Origin: Pratylenchus scribneri
Taxonomy: Eukaryota > Nematoda > Chromadorea > Rhabditida > Pratylenchidae
Length of the DNA stretch: 64,000 bases
Direction: 5' to 3'
Assembly: GCA_030063045.1 (NCBI GenBank)
Contig: JAQSEB010000059.1
Coordinates: 4,278,001 to 4,342,000 of the forward strand
How positions within the stretch are numbered: position 1 is the first letter of the stretch; every line of letters starts with the position of its first letter. This document shows positions 25,415-36,244 of the stretch, in pieces. The position numbers and the translations under genes were made by a program. The notes beneath the pieces were generated by a model that had not been told where the DNA came from, did not search any database, and saw only the letters and a list, made by a program, of their open reading frames with translations.

Positions 25415-25634
25415 ACAAAAACAAAACAAAATGGAAGGAAAGATGGCATAATTAACTAATTAAAATGTTATTTATGTTGATTTGTTAGATTCAAATACAT
25501 TTCATTCATTCAAAATATATTTATAATAAAGAGGAAAATGCACAAAAAGAATATATTTGCGGGAATAATCCATCCATACATCCATACAATATAATTCAAT
25601 TCATTCATTCTATCAATCTCATGTCATAAGTTGA

Positions 25635-28153
25635 TCATCGTCGCACAATTCGAATCAATTTGGTGCCCTCCGGTCCTCCGTCCAAGTCCACAGCGAATTT
25701 GAATTGTTCTCGGAGAATGTCCCAATCGGGAATTTGTTGCCCATTTTGGTGCAGCGGTGGTGGAGGACAATTTGGCAATGGCGGCGGAATTGTCGACTGC
25801 AAATGGAAATGTGGAATTGGCCAATTTGTTTTGTGCAAATTATTCCAACCTTTTTGCCATTAATTATTTGTTGGCCTCCTTTCCTTTGCCTGGCCGCCTC
25901 TTTCCAAAGGGCAGCGGCCCCTTTCTCCTCCACTCCATCCGTTTGATCCTCCGTAAATCTATCCCTAAAATGGATTATTCTATCAAAAATATTCATCCCT
26001 TCTCAATTTATGCCTGATTCGTTCAAAATTTTGGCGATGGGCGCCACCAACATTTTGGCCAATCCTTGGAGTATATGAACGGAAAAAGGAAGAAGCCGAA
26101 GCCGAGGCGGTTGAGGCAACATTCGTTGGGATGGCATTGGATTGGGGAGGAGGAGGAGGAGGCGGATGAGGAGGGGGATTTAGGGAAGGAGGGGGCTGAT
26201 GACGATGAGCAATTTTGGAGAATGTGGGAAGGGATGAACTGAAATTGAGAAGAAGCTATTGTCAATGCCAATAATGCCTAATAAGGGCCTTTTTTATTCG
26301 TCATACTGTACCCCCACTTTTTGCCTGTCACCTATCAATCAAATATTGCCCCAATCTGCCTTTTCAAACCCTCTCATTTTCCACCAAAATGTTCACTTTT
26401 GCGATGTTCTGTTAACAACAGATAAATAATAATTCAAAGTCGAGTTTCCCATCCCGTTCTTTGGGCTACTGGGGGCTAAAGTCACCGGCGAAAGCCCAGA
26501 GCGAAAGCCTAGGCCCAGCTCTCACCCCAAACAACTTTATTCCTATATTAGGACTAATATGGATGGATGTGGATGTGTCAAAGCACAAGACTTCATTGGA
26601 TTCCAGGAAATTGGAGGCCGACGACTATAAATTTCCCCACTTTTGCCAATTTTAATTAATTAATATTATAATTCCATTTTTGTGTATTCCCAATTGAGAA
26701 TTGCATTTGGATTGGTGTCATTCATTCCTTCATTCCCTCAGGCTAATTTTTTGTGACAAATTGGAAAATGCGAGAATAAATTTATTGCAAAAAAATAATT
26801 CTGGGATGATAATAAGTAAATCTCTGGTTATTTTAATTATTATTGTATGAGTGTGGGATACACATATTTGTTCTACACAAAACTACCAAATAAGGATTAA
26901 TTTTGGCAATAAAATACATTGGCAATTAAATAATTTCTATACAATTCTACTATTATTAAGATACATTTCCCCCATTTTTATTTCAACCTGTTTGAGCGTT
27001 GAATATTTTGTTGCTGGGATTGAATTTGGCCATTTTTGGCTGGTCTTTGCCAATTTTGTTTTGTTTCTCCATTCTTTGTGCCATTGTTGCCATTCACTTT
27101 TTGCCCTCCTCCCTTCCCATTTTCCACCATTTTTGCCCCTCCAATTGTTGTTGGCCCATTCCCTAATTTTTGTGCCCTTGGCAAAGTGGCGGCCATCTTT
27201 TGATTGGCCATTGTTGGCTGCGGGCATTGTTTTTGGATGCCTTGGAATTTTTGAAATGCGGCACGGGCTCCACCAATTCCGGTCAATGCGGCTACTTCCT
27301 TTTGGCGTTCCTCAATTTGCTGAATAATTGAATTTGAATTGGCCATATAAAATTAATCCTCCTTTCCTTGCCTTTTGTTCATCAAATTGAAAATCACTTT
27401 GTCTTTTCCCGTTTATTTCCACTTTTTGTTTTTCGGTCAACACCTCGGGCCAATGCTTAACCGGAGATGGGGAACAATTTCGAGGGGAGGGCGCAAAATG
27501 GTCGGAAGAGGGAGAATCGGACAATGGCCAAATTGGCCCACCGGCTGGAGAAGGCGAAAGCATAGATGAGGAAGAGGCCAATGAAGGACTTGGACTTTTG
27601 CTGCAATTTTGTGTGGATCAATGCCATTCACATTTATTCACCCACCCTTGACTGTCCAATGATCCATTTGGGGTGGTGGCCCGAAGAAGTTGTTGTTTTT
27701 CCTGTTCATCCAAAACCAATCCAGATTTGTCCACAGTTTGAACATGCCTAAGCCGAACCCCTCCTCTGATTTGGGCCAACAATTTTTGACGTTGATTTTC
27801 CTCCATTTGTTGTTTATTATTTCCATTTGATTGGGCCATCGCCGGTGGGGGAGGGGCGCAAGGAGGAGGAGGACGGAAAGGCGATTTGGAGGAAGGGGCC
27901 GGAGGGGGGCAAGGAATATATTGAGCAGGAGGAGGAGGAGGGGAAATAGGAGGGTCATCGGCGTATTGGTCTGGGCCCCGTGGCCGATAAGCACCCAAGG
28001 ATTCGCCTTCAGCTTGGATCATTGGCCTCGATTTATCCACGGTTTGGGTGGGCCGAAGGCGGATTCCCTTTCGAATATCCTAAAAGGGGAATTGAAGGTG
28101 GGAATGGGAAGTGGGAAACAAACCGCCAAAATTGGATGCCCAATAAATGCCAT
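25635..28153 (-). CDS. WH2-domain, proline-rich actin-binding protein
   Basis: Two WH2 actin-monomer-binding motifs are visible: ILADIRKGIRLRPTQTVDKS and LLAQIRGGVRLRHVQTVDKS, each an amphipathic helix followed by an LRxxxT-like linker. Between and after them are polyproline stretches (ISPPPPPAQYIPCPPPAP). A later exon has QIEERQKEVAALTGIGGARA. In frame after a long intron (about 26272-26984) come proline-rich exons, GAAALWKEAARQRKGGQQII, and the C-terminus QIPDWDILREQFKFAVDLDG, ending at TGA 25635. Two introns need GC donors (27321-27371 and 25975-26013). The long intron contains dispersed element B. The start at 28153 gives MAFIGHPILADIRKG; exons further upstream cannot be excluded. The family resembles WIP/Cobl-type WH2 proteins, but I cannot name an orthologue. 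The 3' exons could instead be a separate gene. Confidence 0.7.
26304..26560. repeat. Dispersed element B, copy 1 (inside the WH2 gene intron)
   Basis: Begins TACTGTACCCCCACTTTTTG, continues with TATCAATCAAATATTGCCC, and later has GAGTTTCCC, a GGGCTACTGGGGGCTA block with CCGGCG, and TATTAGGACTAATATG. The same order of blocks occurs at 50245-50490, and the first half at 49578-49660. Confidence 0.6.
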
Positions 28154-30760
28154 TGGCCAAAATGGAATCAAAAGAAGAAATGAATTCTTTCTTTGTGGAT
28201 TCCCTCTGAATTGAGTGAAAGATCAGCTGATTTAGGGGGGGGGGGGGGGGGGAAAGAACAAAAAACACACGAAATTTTATCTGCCATCTTTTGATTTAAA
28301 AAAAAAAGAGGAAATAGAAAAGATCAACAGACTATTTGATCACCTTTTCCCTTTGGAAATTACTTTGGGGTTTTAAAAGCTGAATGGGAAGAAGAAAGGA
28401 ATGTTTTATGAGGCCGTGGAATTTTGTGGATTTTTTGACAAAACAGACCGACGGATCGGTTGGCGACAAAATGAATGAATGGGGGGGGGGGATGGAGGAT
28501 GGGTTTTTGTGGTTCTGGGACAAGCAACTGGCTTTTTGGTAAGCCATTTTTGGGATAATATTGATCAAAGGAGGGAATGTGGTTGGGGTGGGGGTGGGTG
28601 GATGATCGAATTAATGGGCTAATCCAAATTCCCATTTATTATTTGGAAATAAGCTTAATATAAAAATGACTGATTATTTTATGTTCATTTTTGGTGAATT
28701 ATTGATGAATCAATTTGGGCGAAATGAAAGGCCAATTTATGGGCGGAAATTGGATGGAATTGAGGGAGAATGAGTCAAATGGGAAGTGGGGGGAATTCAA
28801 TGAGAATTTGCATTTGGCAAGAATCGAGAGTAGAGGATTGGGACAATTTTGAGAGAAGACCATCGATTTGGGGACTACGACGAATTTGGGGGGAGGGGGG
28901 GGGGGGGGGGGGGGGAAATGGAGATGGGAATGGAGTTTTGGACTGTCCGCGGTCCCCCTTTTTCCTTTTGGTGGTGGTCATTCTTTGCCCCCAATTGCCC
29001 TTGGCTTTTGTGGGCCGGGTCAATGGGCCATTGGCGGGTCGGGAAAAGAACCCCTTCTTCCCCTCTATTGAGCTGGTCTTGGTCGGTGGTCGTGGATGAA
29101 TTGCCCTGATCGAAGGATGAAGAAGAATTGGTTGGGAAAAGGAGGGGAGGATGTTTGCGCCTTGGCTGACCGCAGCGGGAATGAAATTGTAAAGGGTGGT
29201 TGCCCATCGGGGTGCCCAGCAATTTGCAAATCGCCGCCATTCCTTCCTTCCTTTCCTCCATTCATTCCAAATCCAGCCGATGGAGGCGCCGAATTTGCGC
29301 GCGTCTTCATTGCAGCCAGCCGGCCGAGAGTAGATCCAAAACTAAATGAAATGAAAGGATGGGCGAAGAATTCAACGGCAGAAGGGGATCGATTCCAGAG
29401 AGGTAAATTCTTCAAAGAGGTTTAGGGCAAAGAATGATTGGACAGAAATTTGGGGGATGAAAGTTCAAAGGATGAGAATGAATTGATGGAACTTGAATTG
29501 AATCCATTATCCATCCATGACCTTTTCCTCACAGCTGTTCCCTACCAGCCTTCTTGGCTTAAAGACCATTCGGGAATGGGTGAGGGGAGGGGGTGGGATG
29601 ACGCAAATCGACCTCTGCTTAAATTGATCAAATTATTTTGTGAAATGGGATTAACAAATTGATTGAAAAAAGGAGGGGGCGGATGAATGGAATGGATTGA
29701 TGCGCCACCGGATGTGGGATAGCCCAGTGAAAGCAGCCGTTTTCCTCTCGATGAATATTCCCTCTGTTCCCTTCCACCCACCTGCTTCTGACCGACCATA
29801 GCCCATTTTCCCTCTTCCCCAGGATTTACTTTTACTCTTGAGTGCCCCTGCGCCACTCAACCCATCCTCTCCTTGAGCTTGTTAAAAATAAGCAAAAGTA
29901 AAGGGGAGGATTCCCCTTCACCCAAATATTTATGTGAAAGGAAAGTCCAGCATAATCCATCCAATCCAGCAAGAAAGCAAGCAATTCGATCGACGAGGCT
30001 TATGATGAGTCCAAAAAGGCATAACTGCCAGCCGCCAATTAAATGGAATGAAGGGAAAAGGAGAAAGTGGCGGCATTCCCAATGATTTGCTGTCGCATTT
30101 TTTGGAGATTGCTGGCCTTGACTTTGGGCTTGTTTTCTCTTCGAACCGACCGATGAAGCAATTCAGCAGGGATGGGGGTGGCAAGGAAAGATGTGGACGA
30201 ATAATTAAGATTTGGATTCATTGAAACATGTAAATTTCAAATGATTAATTGGGTAATTTAGTTTTATTATGAATAATTCTCAAATAATCAATAGATATTT
30301 ATTCCCTTTAAAATGATACCAAAACCATTAAAATTGGTTCAATTTGAATAAAGTTATCTTTAAAAATGGATGCTTATTAGAACAAAGAAAAAATCTTTCC
30401 TCGGTTGAGGAATGTGACAGAATGCGGCACTTGTTGGAAATCGAGGGCAAACATAAATTTTTCTTCTTCTGCTATAAATGAAAAGAAGAGAGAATACGGT
30501 ATCTTTTACCTGTGGGAACATCAAGGGAGAAATAAATTTCCCTTCTTTTTTCTTTCTCTTTTATTGTGACATGCCCCCAGGTTTTTCGTTCGACCATAAA
30601 TTTTTAATGGTTGGCCAATTTCATTGATCGGATATATCATTTTAAGAAGCTGAAATTGCCAATATTTTTGACATAAATGGAAGTTTATATTTTTTTGAGT
30701 AATATGAAGACACTGATTAGTGATGAGACATTTTGGAAATGAATGGGATGGGAAGGAAGA
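28154..30760. other. Gene-poor, G-run-rich region
   Basis: No gene I can support with confidence. Long homopolymers occur at 28235-28252 (18 G), 28481-28491 (11 G) and 28895-28915 (21 G). Minus-strand frames at 30221-30040 (VRRENKPKVKASNLQKMRQQ), 29860-29545 and 29415-28775 have proline/serine-rich, somewhat coding-like composition. They may be upstream exons of the WH2 gene or of an unrecognised gene, but no splice model held together. Confidence 0.35.
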
Positions 30761-30768
30761 ATGTTAAA
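30640..30768. repeat. Left flank duplicated on the right side of minisatellite array 1
   Basis: The blocks GCCAATATTTTTGACATAAA (about 30658-30677) and GGGAAGGAAGAATGTT (30750-30765) recur in the same order and orientation at about 31541-31560 and 31611-31626. The minisatellite therefore sits between imperfect direct repeats roughly 100 bp long. Confidence 0.6.
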
Positions 30769-30769
30769 A

Positions 30770-31388
30770 CAATTACAATTACAAATCAGAATGGGGCAAA
30801 AACACATTTACAAATCAGAATGGGGCAAAAACACAATTACAAATCAGAATGGGGCAAAAACACAATTACAAATCAGAATGGGGCAAAAACACAATTACAA
30901 ATCAGAATGGGGCAAAAACACAATTACAAATCAGAATGGGGCAAAAACACAATTACAAATCAGAATGGGGCAAAAACACAATTACAAATCAGAATGGGGC
31001 AAAAACACAATTACAAATCAGAATGGGGCAAAAACACAATTACAAATCAGAATGGGGCAAAAACACATTTACAAATCAGAATGGGGCAAAATCACAATTA
31101 CAAATCAGAATGGGGCAAAAACACAATTACAAATCAGAATGGGGCAAAAACACAATTACAAATCAGAATGGGGCAAAAACACAATTACAAATCAGAATGG
31201 GGCAAAAACACAATTACAAATCAGAATGGGGCAAAAACACAATTACAAATCAGAATGGGGCAAAACACAATTACAAATCAGAATGGGGCAAAAACACAAT
31301 TACAAATCAGAATGGGGCAAAAACACATTTACAAATCAGAATGGGGCAAAAACACAATTACAAATCAGAATTGGGCAAACACAATTAA
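30770..31388 (+). repeat. 29-bp minisatellite, array 1 (about 21 units)
   Basis: Tandem repeat with unit ACAATTACAAATCAGAATGG followed by GGCAAAAAC (29 bp). Units are almost identical; variants include CATTTAC for CAATTAC and a shortened A run near 31262. Because 29 is not a multiple of 3, the array is open in all three frames and gives false proteins of about 180-224 residues. The same unit forms a second array at 49757-50180. Confidence 0.97.
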
Positions 31389-31534
31389 AATAATTTTATT
31401 ATTGTGAAATTGGATGGAATTGAGATCAAAAGTGAGTTTATTAAAGATCGACAATGGCAATGTAAAATCTCCAAACTTTTCCAAAGCATTTCAGCGTTCA
31501 TTTTTTTAATTAATTAATCATTTTGAAAAGCAGA

Positions 31535-31628
31535 AAAATGGCCAATATTTTTGACATAAATGGGCCGAATTTGTTTGCAGAAGCGAAAAATTTTAGGAAT
31601 GCATGTAAATGGGAAGGAAGAATGTTTA
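31535..31628. repeat. Right flank repeat of minisatellite array 1
   Basis: Right-hand copy of the direct repeat described for 30640-30768: the CCAATATTTTTGACATAAA block, then GGGAAGGAAGAATGTT, with spacing reduced by about 20 bp. Confidence 0.55.
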
Positions 31629-31936
31629 TTTTATGTCTTAATAATTTTCAAAGACTCACATGTCACTAATATTACGATTTGCTCGTCCATTCCACACATA
31701 TTGATGACCAATTAATTTGCTGTAAATGTTGATTATTTAATATTTAAATTGGAAATATGGCCCAAGAGGCAATATCGGCCTCAGTCATGATTCAATACCT
31801 CAGCTCCCTTTTCGGGATGAATGGCTGGAGTTCTCGAATCATAACGGACTGGCCGATTGCCCTAAAATGGCACTTGATTATGGAATATTAAGCAAATTGA
31901 TGGACTATTTTATAGCGAACGAATTGAATTAATTAA

Positions 31937-32222
31937 TTAATAGACGATTGTCGATTTATTGTAAATATTTAGTGTAGCATTTGGATTGCCAATTATGGCA
32001 AGTAAATTAGGCCATTCATTGGCGAAACTGCACTGAAATTCAACTTTATATAAATAATTCAAAATGATATAAAAAATGTGAAATGCCTTGGGGGCGAATT
32101 GGAAGACAATTCTTGACTGAAGAAAGGAAAATGCTCTACCGTTTCCCAAATCACAATACACTTCCAGAAGGTTCTTAATTCTCTTGAATCCTAAACATAA
32201 ATATGTATGAGATTGATTGGAG
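31937..32222 (-). other. Possible spliced exons of an unidentified gene
   Basis: A minus-strand frame can be cleaned by two introns, one GTGTAT...CTTCAG of 45 bp and one with a GC donor (32033-32086). This gives FKRIKNLLESRIVFQFAPK and CSFANEWPNLLAIIGNPNAT, ending NKSTIVY. Composition looks coding, but no start or family is recognised. A further coding-like minus-strand stretch (GNRPVRYDSRTPAIHPEKGA) follows at about 31862-31790. It may be a small gene, or the tail of one running up to about 32.9 kb. Confidence 0.22.
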
Positions 32223-32229
32223 AACATAA

Positions 32230-34972
32230 TTCAATTTAATTAATCAAATGAAATGGCCATTTGTTCCCCTCCATTCCTCCTCCATCAATCATGCACCAAT
32301 TTATTAATATTTAATTTTTTTGTTGATTTTTAAGTAGATAAAATTTCAAAAAATAGATGAATATGTCGCTTATTTTTGGTCTTCGGTATTCCGGAGTGAG
32401 TTCATTACATTTTGGGGTGGGTTTATTCTGTGCTAAAATAAAAAAGCGGCTGTAAATTATTTATTGAAAATCAACAAATGTGAAGGTGAATTTGTAAGAA
32501 GACCAACCAATTTAATACCTTTTGCCCCTCCTTTTCCTTCTCATCATTGTGATTCATCCCTCCCCCTCCATACTGTTGTCCCCATCTCAACATATAACAT
32601 CCGTTCTTTTTCCCCAATCTTCTCAACTTTTGACGAGGTTTCGAAACCATAATTCCCCCACATCACGCCGTTGGGGATCAAAAAATAGTAGGATTGAATT
32701 GAAATGGACAGTAGGGTAGGGTGAAAGGGGAATTGGACGGGGGAGAAGAATAAATAGGATGATGAAAAAGAGTGGATGGAATGGAAAGAATGAAGGGGAA
32801 AAAGGCCGAATTTGAGGTGGTTGGGACGGAAAAGGTTGGCTGAATGAGATGGACTTGCGCTGCTTGCGCCTGTCACCACCGAACGCAACATTAATCGGAG
32901 GAGGAGGGAGGAGGCGGCTTCATTCAATGAATGCATTTTCATTTTTTTTTTGAATTGTTTGATCTGCTGCCAGCCGACTATTTAGACTACATATATGGAA
33001 TGCAGCTATTTTTCCAATTTATGGATGGACAGATGGAATTAATTGTCCAATTTGTGGCCAAATTTGATCCATCAGATCATTTTATTAGGAAATATTTCAA
33101 AGGATTATAGTCCCTTTTTCATCAGTGATGGATATGGATAGGCCCATAAATTTTTTGAGATGCCCTAAGGGCTCATTTCAAAATTTCAAAAAATCATTGA
33201 AATTTTTAAAAAATTGGCTGAAATTTATTCTTCATTGAGATGAGAAAAGTGATGGATTGAAAAAAGAAGGGGAAATGGGAAGGAAGGAAGGATGAGTGAA
33301 TTGTGAATGAATGAATGAAGAATGGGAGGAGGGGGAAAGGAAGGCAATGTTTCTTTTCTCCCATAAATTGGGCGGCGGCTGGCAGCAGTCGTTTTTTGCG
33401 TGTCAGCCAATGCTGGAACGAGCGAATAGAATTGGGGGGGGGGGGTGGAAGGATGGGTCGACCCGAGGCCGAGACCGACTCGAGAGCCGGGCGATTTTGC
33501 AAGGGAATTAATAAAGTGGAAGAGGCGAACGAAGGGGAGAGGAAGGGTTGGATTTGGTTTAGTTTTGGGGATGGAGAGGGAATATAGGAGAAAAGAAAAT
33601 AGGGGGAAAGTGGTAAATGATGGGGAAGAATCAGCAGCGGCAGCCGATGGACCGACCAACGGCCAGACGGAAGGACCTTGGCCTAGCCCTCCTTCCATTG
33701 CTGCTGGACTACCCTTCCACTTCCATTCCATTCATTCCCCCCTCCCTGCCAGCCGTCCCTGTCCGACGTTCCTTGTCCTCCTGCTTTTCAGGCCAGCCGC
33801 CTTCACTAAAGGACCAGCGACCAATGAGGAGGATGCAAGGAATGAGACATTTTTGGGGCACTGTTTTTCGTTTTATTGCTGGGATGGAATATTTTGTATG
33901 GGGCACAGGGCGATGGTGGCCGTCGGCAAAAAGTCCAAAGATTCATTCATTTTGTCCCATTCCATTCCCTCATTTATATTTCTTTCATTGTGTCCATCGG
34001 TGGAATGGGAGAATAATGTTGCTGGCGGCGCATTTTGCACCAGAAAAGTGGGCCTGGGACTTGGGGATGGAATTGGAGGCAAAGATGAAATGGAGGAATT
34101 GAAATGGAATTGTGACGCAGGAAAATGGAAGTGGATGGGCCGATTTATATTCAAAAGAATGAAAGTAATTCGAAGGAAAGTGGGCAAAATGAACTTTTGG
34201 GAAAGAAGGAAGGATTAGCTACTGAAAAAGACCAAAATTAACCTGTCCCCCCCCCCCCCCCCTCCCACATCCTTTGCACTTTCCATTTTGCACCTCTTCT
34301 CCACCTTTTTATTCATCCAACATTTTATTTTGGCCTTGCACGACCAACCGTCTGTGCTGCCGGCAAAAAAGGAGGGAGCAAAGACCGCCGGCGGCGCTCA
34401 GTTGTGACAGACACACGGAGACAACCGACCCAAGAGGGCAAAAAGGGGAATTCGCCTTCGTCCTTTTCCCTCCTCCTCCTTTCTGCTTCTTCTTCCTTCC
34501 TTTCTTCTCCGCCCAATTTCCCACAAAAAACCAACTTCTCGAGAATGGCTGCGTCCGTCTCGACCAATCGATTTAGCCGGCACCATCCAAATACATGGGC
34601 CTAGTCTTTTTTTCCATCCCCCACCAATTCCATTCCCCATCCCTTTCCATTTCCATCCTTTCCCGGCCATTTCCATTCTAATAGAGCAAAATTAAACTGG
34701 GCAGACGGAATGGGAAGGAAAGAAGGGGTTGTGGCCAATCCAAGGCGGATTATGGCACTTTGGACTGGCACCGCCAATTTGGTTTTGGGGGTCAAAATGG
34801 AGAATGGAAAAATAGTGGGAAAATCGATCGATGAAATGTGGGTGGGCAACAAATGTTCGGCCCTGCTGGGACATGGGAAGAACAGAGGTTTAAGTTAGGT
34901 TGAAAGAGGGGGATTTTGGGTTTGAAATGGGACCATGAACCCCTTTCTCCATTCCTTTCCTTTCCTAAAAGA
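32230..34972. other. Region without a supported gene
   Basis: Many overlapping open frames on both strands, but none shows consistent splice sites or motifs. Homopolymers include 12 G at 33434-33445 and 16 C at 34247-34262. The longest frame (33445-34218, plus) changes character repeatedly and is treated as chance. Confidence 0.4.
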
Positions 34973-36021
34973 ATGAGTCGATTCTTAAATCTTCCTCAGC
35001 CTTCAGAAGTGCCCGAATCCTTGGCCGACCAATTCTTCGGCCCAAAATTGGCTTCCACCGAGGATCGGATCAGCGCCAAATGTGAATCGGGCAGTCGATC
35101 ATCTCCTACCCTTCCATTGGATGATTCACCCAAAAATGACCAAAATTGGACTGCCACCAATCCAAAACAGCCGAATTCATTCGTCTCCCCTTCCTCATTC
35201 TCCTCCAATTCCCAAATTTTGGCCAAGGGCAGTGGCCCGTTGGGTCCTTGGATTGGAATTAGCCAATTCATTTTGGGCCTATTTCTTCTTTCCATCGATG
35301 CCATTTTCAATCCAATCAGCCAATCTTGGTTCGCCGTTTCTGCCTCAATTTTCGCCATTCTTTGTGCTGTTCTCAGTTTTGTTTCTGCCAGGTCATTAAA
35401 TTCCATCTATTTCTTCTTTCATTCAATTCAATTCTACCATTTTCAGCCGTTGGCCTGATCGCATTTCAATTTGGTTGTTGATTCCTTGTTGCCTCATTTC
35501 CTCAATCCTTTGGGCCTTTCTTTGTGCCGAATGCGCCAACAAATTGGTGACCAATTCGGGCATGGATTGTTCTAGACCGATGCCAAAATTTGGAATTGGA
35601 TGGTTGGAACAAGATGGCCAAGAAGGGTTGAGGCCATGTTTGGGTCCTATTCTTCATTCTTTGTTCATTTGTGCTGCCCTTCTTGGAGGTGGGTCATTGC
35701 CTATTTGGAGGCTAAATCTTTTTGTTAAAAAATAAACATCAGAGGAATGAATTCACTTTTATTATTTATTAACAATTGTTTAATCCAATTCCATTATTTT
35801 CATTTCATTCATTTTTTGCAGTTTTCCTCTCACTTTGTTCCCTCCTTCTTTGTGCCAATTCCCTGAGTGAGGCCAAATCAAACCAACAAAAGGACACCTT
35901 CATCCCAGCCAATTGTTGCCTCTGCACGAAGACCTTTTTCCCTTTTGATTTTGCCAGCCGGAATTCGAAGACCAAAACCAGTGCATCTTCCTTTGATCAA
36001 AATGAATGGCCAAGTGCATAG
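34973..36021 (+). CDS. Four-span membrane protein of unknown family
   Basis: Three exons. A hydrophilic N-terminus of about 90 residues (MSRFLNLPQPSEVPESLADQ; SGSRSSPTLPLDDSPKNDQN) is followed by four hydrophobic segments: GPWIGISQFILGLFLLSIDA; SWFAVSASIFAILCAVLSFV; WLLIPCCLISSILWAFLCAE; then LGPILHSLFICAALLGGVFL running on into SLCSLLLCA. Between segments 3 and 4 is a Cys-containing loop (NSGMDCSRPMPKFGIGW). The cytosolic tail has NCCLCTKTFFPF. The layout resembles MARVEL/MS4A-type tetraspan proteins, but I see no diagnostic motif. Introns are 35392-35446 and about 35690-35820. The stop TAG is at 36019-36021. Convergent with the RFX gene. Confidence 0.75.
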
Positions 36022-36244
36022 GGAAAATATTACAATGGAAAATGGAAAGAATCGAGGGAATTAAATAAATGAATGGAAAAGAATGCTAATGCCATTCAAT
36101 TCCACTGATCAAAAATTGGCAAAATATTTGGACACAATTTATGCACGAATGAATGAATTGAATTAAATTGAATGAATAAATGAATTATTTAATAATTTGC
36201 ATGGAATATATTCTCAATAATATTAAATTCATCGACATTCTTCT

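Noticed and set aside
24903..25451. 182-residue unspliced plus-strand frame
   Set aside because: It overlaps the better supported two-exon secreted precursor; its second half reads intron and out-of-frame exon sequence.
30770..31388. CRISPR array
   Set aside because: Units are directly adjacent 29-bp repeats with no unique spacers, and the genome is eukaryotic.
30733..31407. Overlapping plus-strand open frames of 179-224 residues with repeats such as KSEWGKNTITNQNGAK
   Set aside because: They are the three frames of the 29-bp minisatellite, which is stop-free in every frame; there is no gene evidence.
33445..34218. 257-residue plus-strand open frame
   Set aside because: Crosses a G run, lacks conserved motifs, changes composition along its length, and has no splice or neighbour support; GC-richer DNA makes long chance frames likely.
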